A stretch of 64,000 bases of DNA from Neobacillus rhizosphaerae (GCF_937468385.1 NZ_CALBWS010000007.1:62001-126000); one strand, 5' to 3'. Counted from the stretch's first letter, positions 1-10,185 are shown. A program made the numbers and translations. Notes: generated from the sequence alone by a model not told the origin.

Positions 1-868
<868 letters not shown>

Positions 869-946
869 TTTATTTAATTGTTTTTTATTGATAGAATATT
901 TAAACAATACATTACAGGAAGATTAATTCCGAGTCAATACCTTTGA

Positions 947-1303
947 TTAAATTATTTTTGCAAGCTCAGGTTTCTCTGTCTTTGTTAAAAAGAAAATCGA
1001 TTCGAGCAATAACTTGACCCGTAACGGCGCTGACACCTTTACCTGTCTATTCTTCTCAAGAACCCTTAACCTTTCCTTCCCTGCTAGCAGCTGTTCCATT
1101 GCGGTTAAATTTCCACTGATTTCATATTTCGTCTGCGATTCCTCTGACCCCTGGAGGATAAAAATCCCGCCATTTTTTATCACTAAATGAATGGTTTGCT
1201 GCTTACAATTTAGTGTCACTCGTAAGTCTCCTTGGAATAATAATAGCTGGACGTGCCCCTGCTCTTTGATATTTTCGAGAAAGGTTTTAACGGTTTCAAT
1301 CAT
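947..1303 (-). CDS. yusD: YusD-like small protein, SCP2-like fold suspected
   Basis: A 118-residue soluble protein beginning MIETVKTFLENIK. It has alternating hydrophobic strands and a helical middle (EISGNLTAMEQLLAGKERL) that resemble a small sterol-carrier-like domain. The ATG at 1303 is preferred over the TTG 18 bases upstream because GGAG lies 8 bases before it. It is first in a yusD-yusE-yusF order, and that synteny with the Bacillus subtilis yus region is the main basis for the symbol. Its biochemical function is unknown. Downstream positions 1322-1527 hold no gene. Confidence 0.7.
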   Translation of the reverse strand: MIETVKTFLENIKEQGHVQLLLFQGDLRVTLNCKQQTIHLVIKNGGIFILQGSEESQTKYEISGNLTAMEQLLAGKERLRVLEKNRQVKVSAPLRVKLLLESIFFLTKTEKPELAKII

Positions 1304-1527
1304 ATCCACCACTCCGGTCAACTTTCATATATATAATATTCAGTAGCGAGTTGTGGAATCCTTTCATTATTGCTCGACAATTAATTCGCTTTGGTAGGGT
1401 TTTTCCAAGCTTTCCTGAGAACTATGTCGAATTTCTAGGAACAGAGGCGTAGTTGCACTTATGCCTGATAGAAGGTTATACTCTCCTATCGGCAAAAAAA
1501 AAAAAACAGTTGCCACAAAGCACCTGT

Positions 1528-1836
1528 TTAATTCAAATATTCTTTTATTTTTTCCAGCAAGAACGGGACTGAATGAAAAGCGTAAAGCGTTTCTTTCACA
1601 CTGCCATCTTGCACAAACAGTAGGCATGGTACACTTTCAATCGCCAAATCTTTTGCAAGCTCCGGATGGAAATTTAAGTTCATTTTACCCATTTCCACGA
1701 CTACCAGCTCAGCAATCACTAAAAGCATTTTCGAAGCTAGCTGACAAGTACCGCATAATGGGGTATAAAAATAAATCAGTCCAGTTCCTTTCTTATCAAG
1801 GAAGGCAGAAAATTCACGTTGATTCCATTCATTCAT
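1528..1836 (-). CDS. yusE: Thioredoxin-like protein YusE
   Basis: A 102-residue thioredoxin-fold protein with the redox motif FYTPLCGTCQLA near residue 28. The cis-proline region reads AIESVPCLLFVQDG. There is no signal peptide, so a cytoplasmic thiol-disulfide role is expected. The start lies 7 bases after yusF, suggesting one transcript. CGTC instead of CGPC is typical of this side branch, and the partner proteins are unknown. The 3' end abuts a run of A residues on the plus strand. Confidence 0.82.
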   Translation of the reverse strand: MNEWNQREFSAFLDKKGTGLIYFYTPLCGTCQLASKMLLVIAELVVVEMGKMNLNFHPELAKDLAIESVPCLLFVQDGSVKETLYAFHSVPFLLEKIKEYLN

Positions 1837-1843
1837 AAGACAA

Positions 1844-2200
1844 CTATCCCATTTCTAAATACTCTGTATGCACATCAATATTTGCTCCCAATAGAACGGT
1901 AGCCAAGTGATGCAAGGGAGCGGTAGCAACCTCTCGATACATTCGATCAATATATATATGTTCAGCTTGTGGAAATTCTCGCTTAAATTGCTTGCGAAGC
2001 TTCTCGCCCGCTTTATCTGCATCAACAAGAATATAGATATCCTTGTCTTCGAGGAAGTCAATCCATTCATCTAATTTTGTCATACTGATGGTTCCATTTG
2101 TACAAATGATTTCTACTGGTTCCTTCACTACTATTTTTACCTTATTTTTATCTGACTTCCCTTCAACAATAAGAACTTTGTCAACATACGAATCATTCAT
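1844..2200 (-). CDS. yusF: Toprim-domain protein YusF
   Basis: A small Toprim protein of 118 residues. The domain starts with VLIVEGKSDK (the conserved glutamate) and continues with the metal-binding DxD in YILVDADKAG. This fold is used by primases and RNase M5-type nucleases, so nucleic-acid cleavage or a regulatory role is plausible but unproven. The ATG at 2200 is favoured because AGGTGAT sits 5 bases upstream; GTG 2209 and ATG 2206 are alternatives. It heads yusF-yusE. Confidence 0.82.
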   Translation of the reverse strand: MNDSYVDKVLIVEGKSDKNKVKIVVKEPVEIICTNGTISMTKLDEWIDFLEDKDIYILVDADKAGEKLRKQFKREFPQAEHIYIDRMYREVATAPLHHLATVLLGANIDVHTEYLEMG

Positions 2201-2403
2201 ATCCATCACCTGTAATAGAAGTTGTTTATGTTAACATATTCTAAAATATTGATTACGTGTGCATTCTTCTTAGTATGTTAACTATATCATTATTGTTATG
2301 TTAAAAATAGGTATTTGCACATTGATGTGATCACTCGTTACCTTCTTTACATTTGATTATAGATTTCCCAATTTTAGTAGAAGAAAAAGTGGAAATATAA
2401 GAG

Positions 2404-2426
2404 AAAAAGCACCTTCTTCAGGTGCC
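2404..2426 (-). terminator. Intrinsic terminator after gcvH
   Basis: On the minus strand, the arms GCACCT and AGGTGC pair across a 5-base loop and run into TTTTTC, directly downstream of the gcvH stop codon. Confidence 0.85.
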
Positions 2427-2438
2427 TTCCTATGATTA

Positions 2439-2822
2439 TTAGTCTTCCTTAGTCATTTCTTCATATTGTTCTGCAGTCATTAGCTTGTCTAACTCACTGC
2501 TATCGGAAAGTTCAACCACAATCATCCAAGCCTTTTCATATGGTGATTCGTTAACAAATTCAGGGCTGTCGCCTAAATCCTCGTTCACTTCTACAACCTT
2601 GCCACTGACTGGTGCATAAAGCTCAGAAACTGTTTTAACAGATTCAACACTGCCAAATGGTTCATCAGCAGATATTTCATCGCCGACTTCTGGAAGCTCA
2701 ACGAAAACGATATCGCCTAATTCGTGCTGTGCAAAATCAGTGATACCGACGCGCACTCTTTCTCCTTCAACCTTTACCCATTCATGTTCTTCAGAAAAAC
2801 GTAATTCTTTTGGTGTACTCAT
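2439..2822 (-). CDS. gcvH: Glycine cleavage system H protein
   Basis: Lipoyl carrier of the glycine cleavage complex. It shuttles the aminomethyl group between the P and T proteins, and in Bacillus it also serves as a lipoyl relay for other complexes. The 127-residue length matches the family. The lipoyl-lysine site is [15 protein letters not shown] with Lys63. No P, T or L gene is nearby, as is usual in Bacillus, where gcvH stands in the yus region. It is monocistronic between a spacer and its own terminator. Confidence 0.97.
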   Translation of the reverse strand: MSTPKELRFSEEHEWVKVEGERVRVGITDFAQHELGDIVFVELPEVGDEISADEPFGSVESVKTVSELYAPVSGKVVEVNEDLGDSPEFVNESPYEKAWMIVVELSDSSELDKLMTAEQYEEMTKED

Positions 2823-2907
2823 TAGCTAAAATCCCTCCATTGTTTTTTTCTATAATCTATCATCGAAATAATTCGATTTCCGCTAGTAAATGAGTTGAAA
2901 ATCCGAC

Positions 2908-3264
2908 TCACAGCCACATTTTCTCGTACTCTTCTGGTTTAAAGCCCACCGTGACGTGTTCTCCATCAGTTAAAATCGGCCTTTTGATTAACATGCCATC
3001 AGATGCAAGTATATCAAGCAGTTCATCCTCAGAAGCAGACTTCATTTTATCTTTTATCCCTAATTCGCGGTATTTTAAACCACTCGTATTAAAAAACTTC
3101 TTCAAATCCAAACCGCTTTTTTGATAAAGCCCCAGCAATTCAGCACGCAATGGGGGATTATCAACAATATGTACTTCCTCATAGGAAAGATGATGAGCAT
3201 CCAGCCATTTCTTCGCATTTCGACATGTTCCACATTTCGGATACCAGTAAAATGTCAGAGACAT
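2908..3264 (-). CDS. yusI: ArsC/Spx-family protein YusI
   Basis: A 118-residue ArsC/Spx-like thioredoxin-fold protein. It begins MSLTFYWYPKCGTCRNAKKW, with a CGTC pair close to the N-terminus, and has the family segment LIKRPILTDG near residue 95. The start at 3264 is chosen over the ATG at 3285 because it gives the standard family N-terminus. Members include arsenate reductases and Spx-type regulators; no arsenic genes are adjacent, so the activity is left open. It lies just downstream of the fad operon. Confidence 0.85.
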   Translation of the reverse strand: MSLTFYWYPKCGTCRNAKKWLDAHHLSYEEVHIVDNPPLRAELLGLYQKSGLDLKKFFNTSGLKYRELGIKDKMKSASEDELLDILASDGMLIKRPILTDGEHVTVGFKPEEYEKMWL

Positions 3265-3425
3265 CCGTTTCACCGCCCCTACCATTAAATCAATAACGTT
3301 AATTGTATCACTTGAATATTACCATAATTTTTTTCTAGCGCAAAAAATAATACGCTTTCACAAAATAAATTCGACTAATTTCGTAAAAATCCTGCATCCA
3401 TACGATAATTATTTTACAAAAATAA

Positions 3426-3453
3426 TAAAAGTCCCCTCCATAAAGAAGGGACT
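3426..3453 (-). terminator. Intrinsic terminator after fadE
   Basis: Minus-strand hairpin with AGTCCC and GGGACT arms followed by TTTTATT, 10-35 bases past the fadE stop. It closes the fadN-fadA-fadE operon. Confidence 0.85.
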
Positions 3454-3462
3454 TCTAATTCA

Positions 3463-5247
3463 TTAAACGATATAACGTTCCGCTTCGATTATTACATCCG
3501 CTGCTTCGCGTTTTTTTGCAATTACATTGATTGGTGTGTGGCGCGTAAATTTGCGAAGTGACGACAACATCATCCGGAGGGTATCCCCTTGTTCAACCGC
3601 GACTAATGTTTCTTTTGCATCCTGTTCAAGTTTATTGAAGGCTTCCTGACAGAAGATTTGCGTGTAAAGAAGCTTTTGTTTGCTCTTTTCTAAGCCTTCT
3701 TTTGCCATCGCCTTTTCTGTACGTAATACAACGGATTCCATTGCGTATACATTAGAGGCGATATCTGCGATGTTAGCAAGGACCTCTTGCTCTTTTTCAA
3801 GTGCTTTGCCATATTTTTGTGCTGCTAATCCAGCCGCTAATAAACCAATTTTTTTCGCATTTTTCAGAAGATGTTTTTCTTGTGCTAACGGCTCATCACC
3901 AGGCTCTTCTGGCATTAACATCATTAATTCCTCTTGAAGCGCCATCGCTTTTTGGAACAATGGAAGCTCGCCTTTGAACGCTTTTTTCAAGAAGGTACCT
4001 GGAACCAAGAGACGGTTGATTTCGTTCGTCCCTTCAAAGATCCGATTAATACGAGAGTCGCGGTAGGCTCTTTCAATTGGATATTCCTGCATAAACCCGT
4101 AGCCGCCATGAATTTGGACGCCTTCGTCGACCACGTAATCTAATACTTCACTGGCGAAGAATTTATTGACGGAACACTCGATAGCGTATTCAGCAATGGA
4201 ATTAGCTACTAATTTAATGTCTTTTTGTTCCTCAGCCGAAAGCTTACCTTGGTTCTCTTCATACAAACCTACCGTACGATAGACGGAGCTTTCTGCCGCA
4301 TAAATTTTTGAAGCCATCGTTCCAAATTTTTCTTTTGTTAAATTGAATTGAGAAATTGGTGTCTTAAATTGTTGACGTCCATTTGCATATTTAACGGTCA
4401 TTTCAAAAGCGGCCTTGGAACCGCCGACACCACCGACTGCTAATTTATAACGGCCAATGTTTAAGATGTTGAAAGCAATTACGTGCCCGCGACCAAATTC
4501 ACCTAATAAGTTCCCTACTGGAACAGGAACATCCTCTAAAATGAGCGTGCGTGTGGAAGAACTCTTAATCCCCATTTTCTTTTCTTCGGCACCAGTTGAT
4601 ACACCCGGGAACTCTCTTTCCACGATGAAGGCTGTAAAGTGCTCGCCATCTACCTTTGCATAAACAACAAATACATCAGCAAAACCGGCATTGGTGATCC
4701 ATTGCTTTTCACCGTTTAGGATATAATGCGTACCTTCTGTATTTAATTTTGCTGTCGTTCTCGCGCCAAGGGCATCGGAACCTGAGCCAGGCTCTGTTAA
4801 TGCATAAGCAGCAAGCATTTCACCTGAGGCCAGTGCAGGCAAATACTTTTTCTTTTGCTCATCATTACCGAATAAAACAATTGGCAGGGAACCGATACCG
4901 ACATGAGCACCGTGAGAAAGCGAGAAACCGCCAGCCTTTGACATTTTTTCAGTAAGCAGCGAGGAAGTAATTTTATCTAAGGCTAAACCTTCGAATTCTT
5001 CAGGTACATCAGCTGCTAAAAGTCCAAGCTCACCCGCTTTTTTAAGAAGCTTTACGGTACGACCAAATTCGTGGTTTTCTATATGTTCGAGCTGTGGAAG
5101 AACTTCTTTTTCAACGAAGTCTTCAGCTGTCTTGGCAATCATTAAATGCTCTTCGGTAAAATCTTCAGGTGTTAACATATCTTGATAAGAAATATCTTCG
5201 ATTAAAAAGCTTCCGCCTTTAATGAACTTTTTTGTTTCGTTTGTCAT
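3463..5247 (-). CDS. fadE: Acyl-CoA dehydrogenase
   Basis: FAD enzyme for the first beta-oxidation step, acyl-CoA to trans-2-enoyl-CoA. Its 594 residues fit the long type with an extra C-terminal helical domain (about residues 420-594). Readable motifs are YALTEPGSGSDA (FAD/substrate region) and QIHGGYGFMQEYPIERAYRD. RIFEGTNEINR carries the catalytic glutamate region. AGGAGG precedes the ATG. It is third in fadN-fadA-fadE, the order known from B. subtilis, and is presumably repressed by FadR through the operator upstream of fadN. Confidence 0.95.
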   Translation of the reverse strand: MTNETKKFIKGGSFLIEDISYQDMLTPEDFTEEHLMIAKTAEDFVEKEVLPQLEHIENHEFGRTVKLLKKAGELGLLAADVPEEFEGLALDKITSSLLTEKMSKAGGFSLSHGAHVGIGSLPIVLFGNDEQKKKYLPALASGEMLAAYALTEPGSGSDALGARTTAKLNTEGTHYILNGEKQWITNAGFADVFVVYAKVDGEHFTAFIVEREFPGVSTGAEEKKMGIKSSSTRTLILEDVPVPVGNLLGEFGRGHVIAFNILNIGRYKLAVGGVGGSKAAFEMTVKYANGRQQFKTPISQFNLTKEKFGTMASKIYAAESSVYRTVGLYEENQGKLSAEEQKDIKLVANSIAEYAIECSVNKFFASEVLDYVVDEGVQIHGGYGFMQEYPIERAYRDSRINRIFEGTNEINRLLVPGTFLKKAFKGELPLFQKAMALQEELMMLMPEEPGDEPLAQEKHLLKNAKKIGLLAAGLAAQKYGKALEKEQEVLANIADIASNVYAMESVVLRTEKAMAKEGLEKSKQKLLYTQIFCQEAFNKLEQDAKETLVAVEQGDTLRMMLSSLRKFTRHTPINVIAKKREAADVIIEAERYIV

Positions 5248-5313
5248 GGAAATTTCCTCCTAATCTTTTTTTACTTGCATAAGGGGGTTAAAATTCTGCC
5301 ACCTGGATGTTAA

Positions 5314-6489
5314 TTAAAGTAATTCAAATACGCCTGCAGCACCCATTCCACCGCCGATACACATCGTTACAACACCAAATTGCTCATTTCTGCGCTGCAA
5401 TTCATGGATAAGGCTCAATGTTAACTTTGCACCCGTACAGCCAAGCGGGTGACCAAGGGCAATTGCACCACCATTTACGTTGACAATTTCTTCATTTAGT
5501 CCAAGTTCGCGAATAACTTGAAGCGATTGAGAAGCAAATGCTTCATTCAATTCGAATAGGTTAATATCTGATAGTTCAAGACCAGCAAGCTTTACGGCTT
5601 TTGGAATCGCGACAACTGGCCCGACACCCATAATTTCCGGTGGTACACCACCAACAGCAAACGATCTGAATTTTGCTAAGGGCTTAAGACCGAGTGATTC
5701 TGCCTTTTCACGGTCCATCACCATCAAAGCGGCCGCCCCATCACTTGTTTGTGAAGCATTCCCAGCCGTTACGGTGCCTGACACCGAGAAAGCCGGGCGG
5801 AGCTTCGCTAATGTTTGCAGGTTTGTATCAGGTCGAACGCCTTCATCCTGTGAAAATTGAATCGTTTTTTCAACAAGTTTATTGTCATTTCCAATCGAAC
5901 GGATTGTCACATCAACTGGAACAATTTCATCAACAAATTTGCCTTCTGCTATCGCCTTAGCGGCACGCTGATGACTTCTTACTGCAAAAGAGTCTTGATC
6001 CTCACGGGAAATGCCATATTTCATCGCTACTTGTTCAGCTGTATGGCCCATTCCCATATAATATTGCGGTGCTGTTTCAGCTAGTTTAATATTTGGACGA
6101 ACGACATGCCCCATCATCGGAATCATACTCATCGATTCGGCACCACCAGCGATAGCTGTATCTGTGTGGCCAAGCATGATCGATTGTGCCGCATAAGCAA
6201 TTGCCTGTAATCCAGAGGAACAGAAACGGTTCACTGTAATGGCAGGGACGGTGTAAGGGAGTCCTGCCAATGCTCCAATATTACGGGCCATATTATTTCC
6301 TTGTTCTGCTTCCGGCATCGCACAACCAATGATTAAATCATCAATATTTCCTTCATAATTTCCGGCACGCTTTAATGTTTCTTTTACCACCAATGCTCCC
6401 AAATCATCAGGGCGAACATGGGCAAGCGTTCCTTTCTTTGCCTTACCAACCGGGGTTCTTGCACCGGCTACGATTACCGCTTCTCTCAT
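5314..6489 (-). CDS. fadA: Acetyl-CoA acyltransferase (3-ketoacyl-CoA thiolase)
   Basis: Thiolase catalysing the last beta-oxidation step, cleavage of 3-ketoacyl-CoA with CoA. The 391-residue length is standard. The acyl-accepting Cys90 lies in [10 protein letters not shown], the catalytic His347 in GHPLGCTG, and the second Cys377 in [10 protein letters not shown]. The gene follows fadN after about 110 bases that include a copy of a dispersed repeat, and it precedes fadE by 66 bases. Confidence 0.96.
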   Translation of the reverse strand: MREAVIVAGARTPVGKAKKGTLAHVRPDDLGALVVKETLKRAGNYEGNIDDLIIGCAMPEAEQGNNMARNIGALAGLPYTVPAITVNRFCSSGLQAIAYAAQSIMLGHTDTAIAGGAESMSMIPMMGHVVRPNIKLAETAPQYYMGMGHTAEQVAMKYGISREDQDSFAVRSHQRAAKAIAEGKFVDEIVPVDVTIRSIGNDNKLVEKTIQFSQDEGVRPDTNLQTLAKLRPAFSVSGTVTAGNASQTSDGAAALMVMDREKAESLGLKPLAKFRSFAVGGVPPEIMGVGPVVAIPKAVKLAGLELSDINLFELNEAFASQSLQVIRELGLNEEIVNVNGGAIALGHPLGCTGAKLTLSLIHELQRRNEQFGVVTMCIGGGMGAAGVFELL

Positions 6490-6514
6490 TTCGTTCCCTC
6501 ACTTTCTTTCAAAT

Positions 6515-6553
6515 TGTCTGGCTCTAGCGCCCAGGGACGCTTCCGCTTTTCTT
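6515..6553 (-). repeat. Dispersed intergenic repeat, family 1, short copy (fadN-fadA spacer)
   Basis: Read on the minus strand the copy begins AGAAAAGCGGAAGCG and ends GCGCTAGAGCCAGACAA. It is oriented with transcription and lies between two genes of one operon. Related copies are at 9717-9758, 11817-11878 and 38351-38494. Confidence 0.75.
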
Positions 6554-6603
6554 AAAAATCTATTGCAATACCAAGGACTTAATAGCCCTACCAATCTATT
6601 TAT

Positions 6604-8991
6604 TTAGTTTCTTAGCGGTTTGCCTTTTACAAGCATATGCTGCATCCGCTGCTGTGTTTTTGGTTCTCCGATTAGACTTAGAAAGGCTTCTCTTTCTAAA
6701 TCTAATAAATATTGCTCATCTACTTCAGTTCCAAATGGCACTTTGCCGCCGGAAATAACATTAGCAATTTTCTTGGCAATTTTTAAATCATGCTCAGAGA
6801 TATATCCAGATAGACGCATTGCTTCTGCACCAAGCAGTAATGTCGCATATCCAGTTTCACCAACCACCGGAACCTTTTTGCGTACTCTTGGCTTATAGCC
6901 TGTTTCATGTAAGGCAAGCACAGCTTGTTTGGCATCATAGAGAAGATGGTCGCCATTGATACTGATTCCATCGGCATTGTCTATGAAATTATTCTCGCGT
7001 GCCTCTTCAGCAGATGTAGATACTTTTGCTGTTGCAATTGATTCAAACACTTTATTGGCAACATTTTGGAGGTCAAATTGAACTCCATTTGGAAGATTTT
7101 CTAAGTGCTTCATATAAAGCTCTTTGTTCCCGCCGCCGCCAGGAAGTAAGCCCACTCCCACTTCAACAAGACCCATGTAGGTTTCTGCTGATGCTTGAAT
7201 GTGTGCCGCTGGAAGACAAACCTCTGCACCGCCCCCAAGCGTCATCCCAAATGGGGCTGCAACTACTGGCTTAGAGCTATATTTCACTTTCAACAGAGCA
7301 CTATGAAGCTGACGGACAAGCATATCAAGCTCATAAATATCATCATCTTGAACGGCCATCAGCATCATCGCTAAGTTCGCACCAACACAGAAGTTTTTCC
7401 CTTGGTTACCAATAACAAGACCTTTATAGTTTTTCTCGACTTCATCGACCGCAAAGTTAATCATTTGCACAATATCGACGCCAATCGCATTATTAGGAGA
7501 ATGGAATTCCAAGAGCGCGACCCCATCGTCTAAATCAATTAAGCTTGCCCCGCTGTTCTTTTTAATAACACCCTTTTGTTTTTTTATTTTTTTAAGATCA
7601 ATAACCTTTGGATTGAACTCAACTTGTTTATATTCACCGTTATCATAGTAGAAAAGTCCGCCGTTTTCTTCCTTATAGAAAGAGGTAGCGCCTTTTTCAA
7701 GCATGTCAGTTACCCAAGCTGGAACTTCTCCGCCAGCTTCTTTGATCTTTTGCACGGATTTTTCAACGCCGATGGCATCCCATGCTTCAAATGGACCCAT
7801 ATCCCAACCAAAGCCCCATTTCATTGCGCGGTCAATTGCGACAATATCATCTGCAATTTCTTCTAACAGCTGTGCAGAGTATACAAGAGAAGCCGATAAA
7901 GTAGTCCATAAAAATTGCCCGGCACGATCACTCGCGTATACAAGCGCTTTCAATTTGTTCGCTGTGCCTTTTTCCTGCTTGCTAAGCTCGACAGAAGGAG
8001 TTGACAGCTTTTTGCGAGGACCATATTCTAATGTCGTCGGATCAAGTTCAAGAATTTCTTTGCCTTTTTTCAAAAAGAATCCTTGTCCTGATTTACTTCC
8101 AAGCCAGCCATTATCAAGCATCTTCCTCATAAAATCCGGTACTTGGAAAACTTCCTTTTCCTTGCCTTCGACTTTTTCATAAACATTATTGGCAACGTGA
8201 TAAAACGTATCCAACCCTACGACATCAAGTGTGCGGAAGGTGGCGCTTTTGGCCCGGCCAATTAATGGACCCGTGATCGAATCAACTTCACCAACGCTAA
8301 AGCCGCCCTTTAGCATTTCTTGAACAGTAACAAGGAGGCCATATGTGCCAATTCGGTTAGCAATAAAGTTTGGTGTGTCCTTTGCCTGAACAACGCCTTT
8401 TCCTAAAATATCCTCACCAAAGGTTTTCATAAACGAGAGGACTTCCGGAGCAGTGTATTGAGTCGGAATCACTTCTAGCAATTTCAGATAGCGTGGCGGG
8501 TTAAAGAAGTGGGTTCCCAGGAAGTGTTTTTTAAAATCATCTGAACGCCCTTCTACCATTGCCTCTACTGAAATTCCAGAGGTGTTGGAGCTGATAATGC
8601 TGCCAGGCTTGCGGTATTGGTCGACTTTTTCAAAAACTTGTCTTTTAACGTTGAGGTTTTCTACAACCACTTCGATAACCCAATCAACATCTTTCAGCTG
8701 GATTAAATCATCTTCAAGATTTCCTGCTTCAATTAGCGCAATATTTTTTTTAACTGCCAGTGGTGCCGGCTTTTGTTTCAATAATTTTTGAATGTTTGCA
8801 GCACTGATACGATTGCGTACCTGTTTATCTGCTAATGTCAGTCCTTTAGCTTCTTCTTCTTTCGTTAATTCTCGTGGCACAATATCCAATAATAATGTTG
8901 GAATACCGATGTTTGCTAGATGGGCTGCAATTCCTGAGCCCATTACTCCGGATCCCAGTACCGCTGCTTTTTTAATCAATTGGTTCAACAT
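6604..8991 (-). CDS. fadN: Bifunctional 3-hydroxyacyl-CoA dehydrogenase / enoyl-CoA hydratase
   Basis: A 795-residue beta-oxidation enzyme with two parts. The N-terminal NAD-binding hydroxyacyl-CoA dehydrogenase domain begins AAVLGSGVMGSGIAAHLANIG, and a C-terminal crotonase domain starts near residue 480 (GKNFCVGANLAMM, then the oxyanion loop GMTLGGGAEVCLPA). The ATG at 8991 is chosen over an upstream one at 9030 because AGGGGGAG precedes it and because the 9030 ATG lies on the FadR palindrome. It is the first gene of the fad operon. Confidence 0.96.
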   Translation of the reverse strand: MLNQLIKKAAVLGSGVMGSGIAAHLANIGIPTLLLDIVPRELTKEEEAKGLTLADKQVRNRISAANIQKLLKQKPAPLAVKKNIALIEAGNLEDDLIQLKDVDWVIEVVVENLNVKRQVFEKVDQYRKPGSIISSNTSGISVEAMVEGRSDDFKKHFLGTHFFNPPRYLKLLEVIPTQYTAPEVLSFMKTFGEDILGKGVVQAKDTPNFIANRIGTYGLLVTVQEMLKGGFSVGEVDSITGPLIGRAKSATFRTLDVVGLDTFYHVANNVYEKVEGKEKEVFQVPDFMRKMLDNGWLGSKSGQGFFLKKGKEILELDPTTLEYGPRKKLSTPSVELSKQEKGTANKLKALVYASDRAGQFLWTTLSASLVYSAQLLEEIADDIVAIDRAMKWGFGWDMGPFEAWDAIGVEKSVQKIKEAGGEVPAWVTDMLEKGATSFYKEENGGLFYYDNGEYKQVEFNPKVIDLKKIKKQKGVIKKNSGASLIDLDDGVALLEFHSPNNAIGVDIVQMINFAVDEVEKNYKGLVIGNQGKNFCVGANLAMMLMAVQDDDIYELDMLVRQLHSALLKVKYSSKPVVAAPFGMTLGGGAEVCLPAAHIQASAETYMGLVEVGVGLLPGGGGNKELYMKHLENLPNGVQFDLQNVANKVFESIATAKVSTSAEEARENNFIDNADGISINGDHLLYDAKQAVLALHETGYKPRVRKKVPVVGETGYATLLLGAEAMRLSGYISEHDLKIAKKIANVISGGKVPFGTEVDEQYLLDLEREAFLSLIGEPKTQQRMQHMLVKGKPLRN

Positions 8992-9011
8992 TGTCTCCCC
9001 CTTCAACACTT

Positions 9012-9029
9012 TGAATGAATACTCATTCA
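9012..9029. promoter_or_regulatory. FadR operator
   Basis: The perfect palindrome TGAATGAATACTCATTCA matches the Bacillus FadR consensus TGAATGA-N4-TCATTCA. It lies 20-40 bases before the fadN start, in the predicted 5' untranslated region. A lone half-site TGAATGA stands at 9055-9061. FadR released by long-chain acyl-CoA would derepress fadN-fadA-fadE. Confidence 0.93.
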
Positions 9030-9077
9030 TTTTTTTGTCAAAAAAATTTCACATTTGAATGAGTTCTGCTACTATTT

Positions 9078-9106
9078 ACTATAAAATATTTTGAAAATTT
9101 GTGCAA
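9078..9106 (-). promoter_or_regulatory. Likely sigma-A promoter of fadN-fadA-fadE
   Basis: On the minus strand, TTGCAC (9106-9101) and TATAGT (9083-9078) are separated by 17 bases. The predicted transcription start near 9070 puts the FadR half-site and the full operator just downstream, consistent with roadblock repression. Confidence 0.65.
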
Positions 9107-9200
9107 TCGATAAACGTGGAAAATTGAAATTTTTTTGAACATTTATTTTTAGCTATTTAAATTTTCTGCGCTGGGTATCCTATTACTTGAGGTGATAACG

Positions 9201-9335
9201 ATGGCGAGAACGAAAAAGAATCCTTCAAAAGCAGGTGTAAGTGCCGCCAGTGTGAAGGGCAATGCCGGCCCAGGATACGAAGCGGCCGAGGATGACAAAC
9301 AAAACAGCCAGAATAATCAATTCAAAAAGAAGTAG
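9201..9335 (+). CDS. yuzL: YuzL family small protein
   Basis: A 44-residue, highly charged, glycine- and alanine-rich protein starting MARTKKNPSKAGVSAASVKG and ending in KKK, the pattern of the YuzL family. It has no hydrophobic segment. GAGGTGA lies 7 bases before the ATG and a terminator follows. It lies next to coat genes, as in Bacillus relatives. A sporulation role is suspected from context and composition only. Confidence 0.8.
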   Translation: MARTKKNPSKAGVSAASVKGNAGPGYEAAEDDKQNSQNNQFKKK

Positions 9336-9340
9336 TGACA

Positions 9341-9367
9341 ACAGGCTGAGCATTTCAGCCTGTCTTT
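9341..9367 (+). terminator. Intrinsic terminator after yuzL
   Basis: ACAGGCTGA pairs with TTCAGCCTGT and is followed by CTTTA, six bases past the yuzL stop. Confidence 0.8.
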
Positions 9368-9439
9368 ATGGTTGTATAAAAATGCCTTATTGTGAAACCA
9401 TATAACCGTAAATAGTTCACATAAAACAGGAGGGTAATT

Positions 9440-9718
9440 ATGCAGCAGCAAAATATGAATATGCAAAATCAACAAATGAAAATGCAGCAGCCACCGGGTG
9501 TGATTACAACAAAGGATTCTCTTTATTTAACTGACATGATGTCCTGGAATTTATTATCTTCCAAGAAAGCACACTTCTTCGCCCAACAGTGTCAAGATCC
9601 CGAGTTGAAGTCAGAAGCAGAAAAATGCGGTCAAATGCACCAGCGTCATTACCAGCAGCTGCTTCATCACTTAGAACAGCATGCGAACCAACAGCAGCCC
9701 TTGAATAATATGCAATAA
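9440..9718 (+). CDS. CotF-family spore coat protein, short form
   Basis: A 92-residue protein. A glutamine- and methionine-rich N-terminus (MQQQNMNMQNQQMKMQQPPG) leads into one ferritin-like helical hairpin: DSLYLTDMMSWNLLSSKKAHFFAQQC, then HQRHYQQLLHHLEQHANQQQ. The CotF family has this hairpin and a QN-rich composition. It precedes a second CotF-type gene by 59 bases that contain a repeat copy. AGGAGG precedes the ATG. Localisation to the spore coat is inferred from the family. Confidence 0.8.
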   Translation: MQQQNMNMQNQQMKMQQPPGVITTKDSLYLTDMMSWNLLSSKKAHFFAQQCQDPELKSEAEKCGQMHQRHYQQLLHHLEQHANQQQPLNNMQ

Positions 9719-9758
9719 AAGCGGAAAGCGGAAGCGCCTTAACGCTGGAGCAAGACAA
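9717..9758 (+). repeat. Dispersed intergenic repeat, family 1, short copy (coat gene spacer)
   Basis: It starts on the stop codon of the first coat gene with AAAAGCGGAAAGCGGAAGCG and ends GCTGGAGCAAGACAA. It is co-oriented with transcription, immediately before the ribosome binding site of the next coat gene. Confidence 0.75.
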
Positions 9759-9777
9759 TGAAGGAGGAACTGTAACG

Positions 9778-10116
9778 ATGAACCAAAACCAACAGAAGAT
9801 TCAAAACCCTGAAACCCAGGTACCCAAGACGCCGCAAATGAACGAGCGCGATTTCATTAATGATTTACTGACAACAGAAAAATATATGACCACCTCTTAC
9901 AGCATGGCGTTGCACGAAGCTAGCCACCAAGGGCTCTATCAGGACATCATGCAAATTTTCACGGAGACCCAGCAATGCCAACGTGATCTCTTTGATCTGA
10001 TGTTTGAAAAAGGCTGGTACTCGTTTGAGGCTGCCGAACAGCAAAAGCTGCAGCAAGCATATCAGCAGTTCCAAGGGTATACAAACCAATTTCCAAACGG
10101 CGGAACACTACAATAA
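9778..10116 (+). CDS. yusN: CotF-family spore coat protein (YusN-like)
   Basis: A 112-residue CotF-type protein. After a QN-rich leader comes the conserved NERDFINDLLTTEKYMTTSYS, then HEASHQGLYQDIMQIFTETQ and the hallmark LFDLMFEKGWYSFEAAEQQ. Position next to the fad operon matches B. subtilis yusN. AAGGAGG lies 10 bases before the start. It is probably transcribed with the shorter coat gene and ended by the hairpin at 10122. Confidence 0.85.
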   Translation: MNQNQQKIQNPETQVPKTPQMNERDFINDLLTTEKYMTTSYSMALHEASHQGLYQDIMQIFTETQQCQRDLFDLMFEKGWYSFEAAEQQKLQQAYQQFQGYTNQFPNGGTLQ

Positions 10117-10121
10117 TGGGA

Positions 10122-10156
10122 AAAACCGGAGGATTTCAGGATTCCTCCGGTTTTGT
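10122..10156. terminator. Bidirectional intrinsic terminator between coat genes and the siderophore operon
   Basis: Arms AAAACCGGAGGA and TCCTCCGGTTTT pair across nine bases, with T runs on both strands. It can serve the plus-strand coat genes and the convergent minus-strand operon ending at 10186. Confidence 0.88.
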
Positions 10157-10185
10157 GAATCATTTCGTGCTCTGTTAACTCTATA

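Noticed and set aside
1461..1500. Hairpin followed by an A tract near the yusE end, considered as a terminator
   Set aside because: On the minus strand the T run precedes the stem, and on the plus strand the stem is followed by A, so neither strand has terminator order.
1367..1627. Minus-strand 86-codon frame overlapping yusE
   Set aside because: It has no ribosome site, no family resemblance, and it shares the end of a well-supported gene in another frame.
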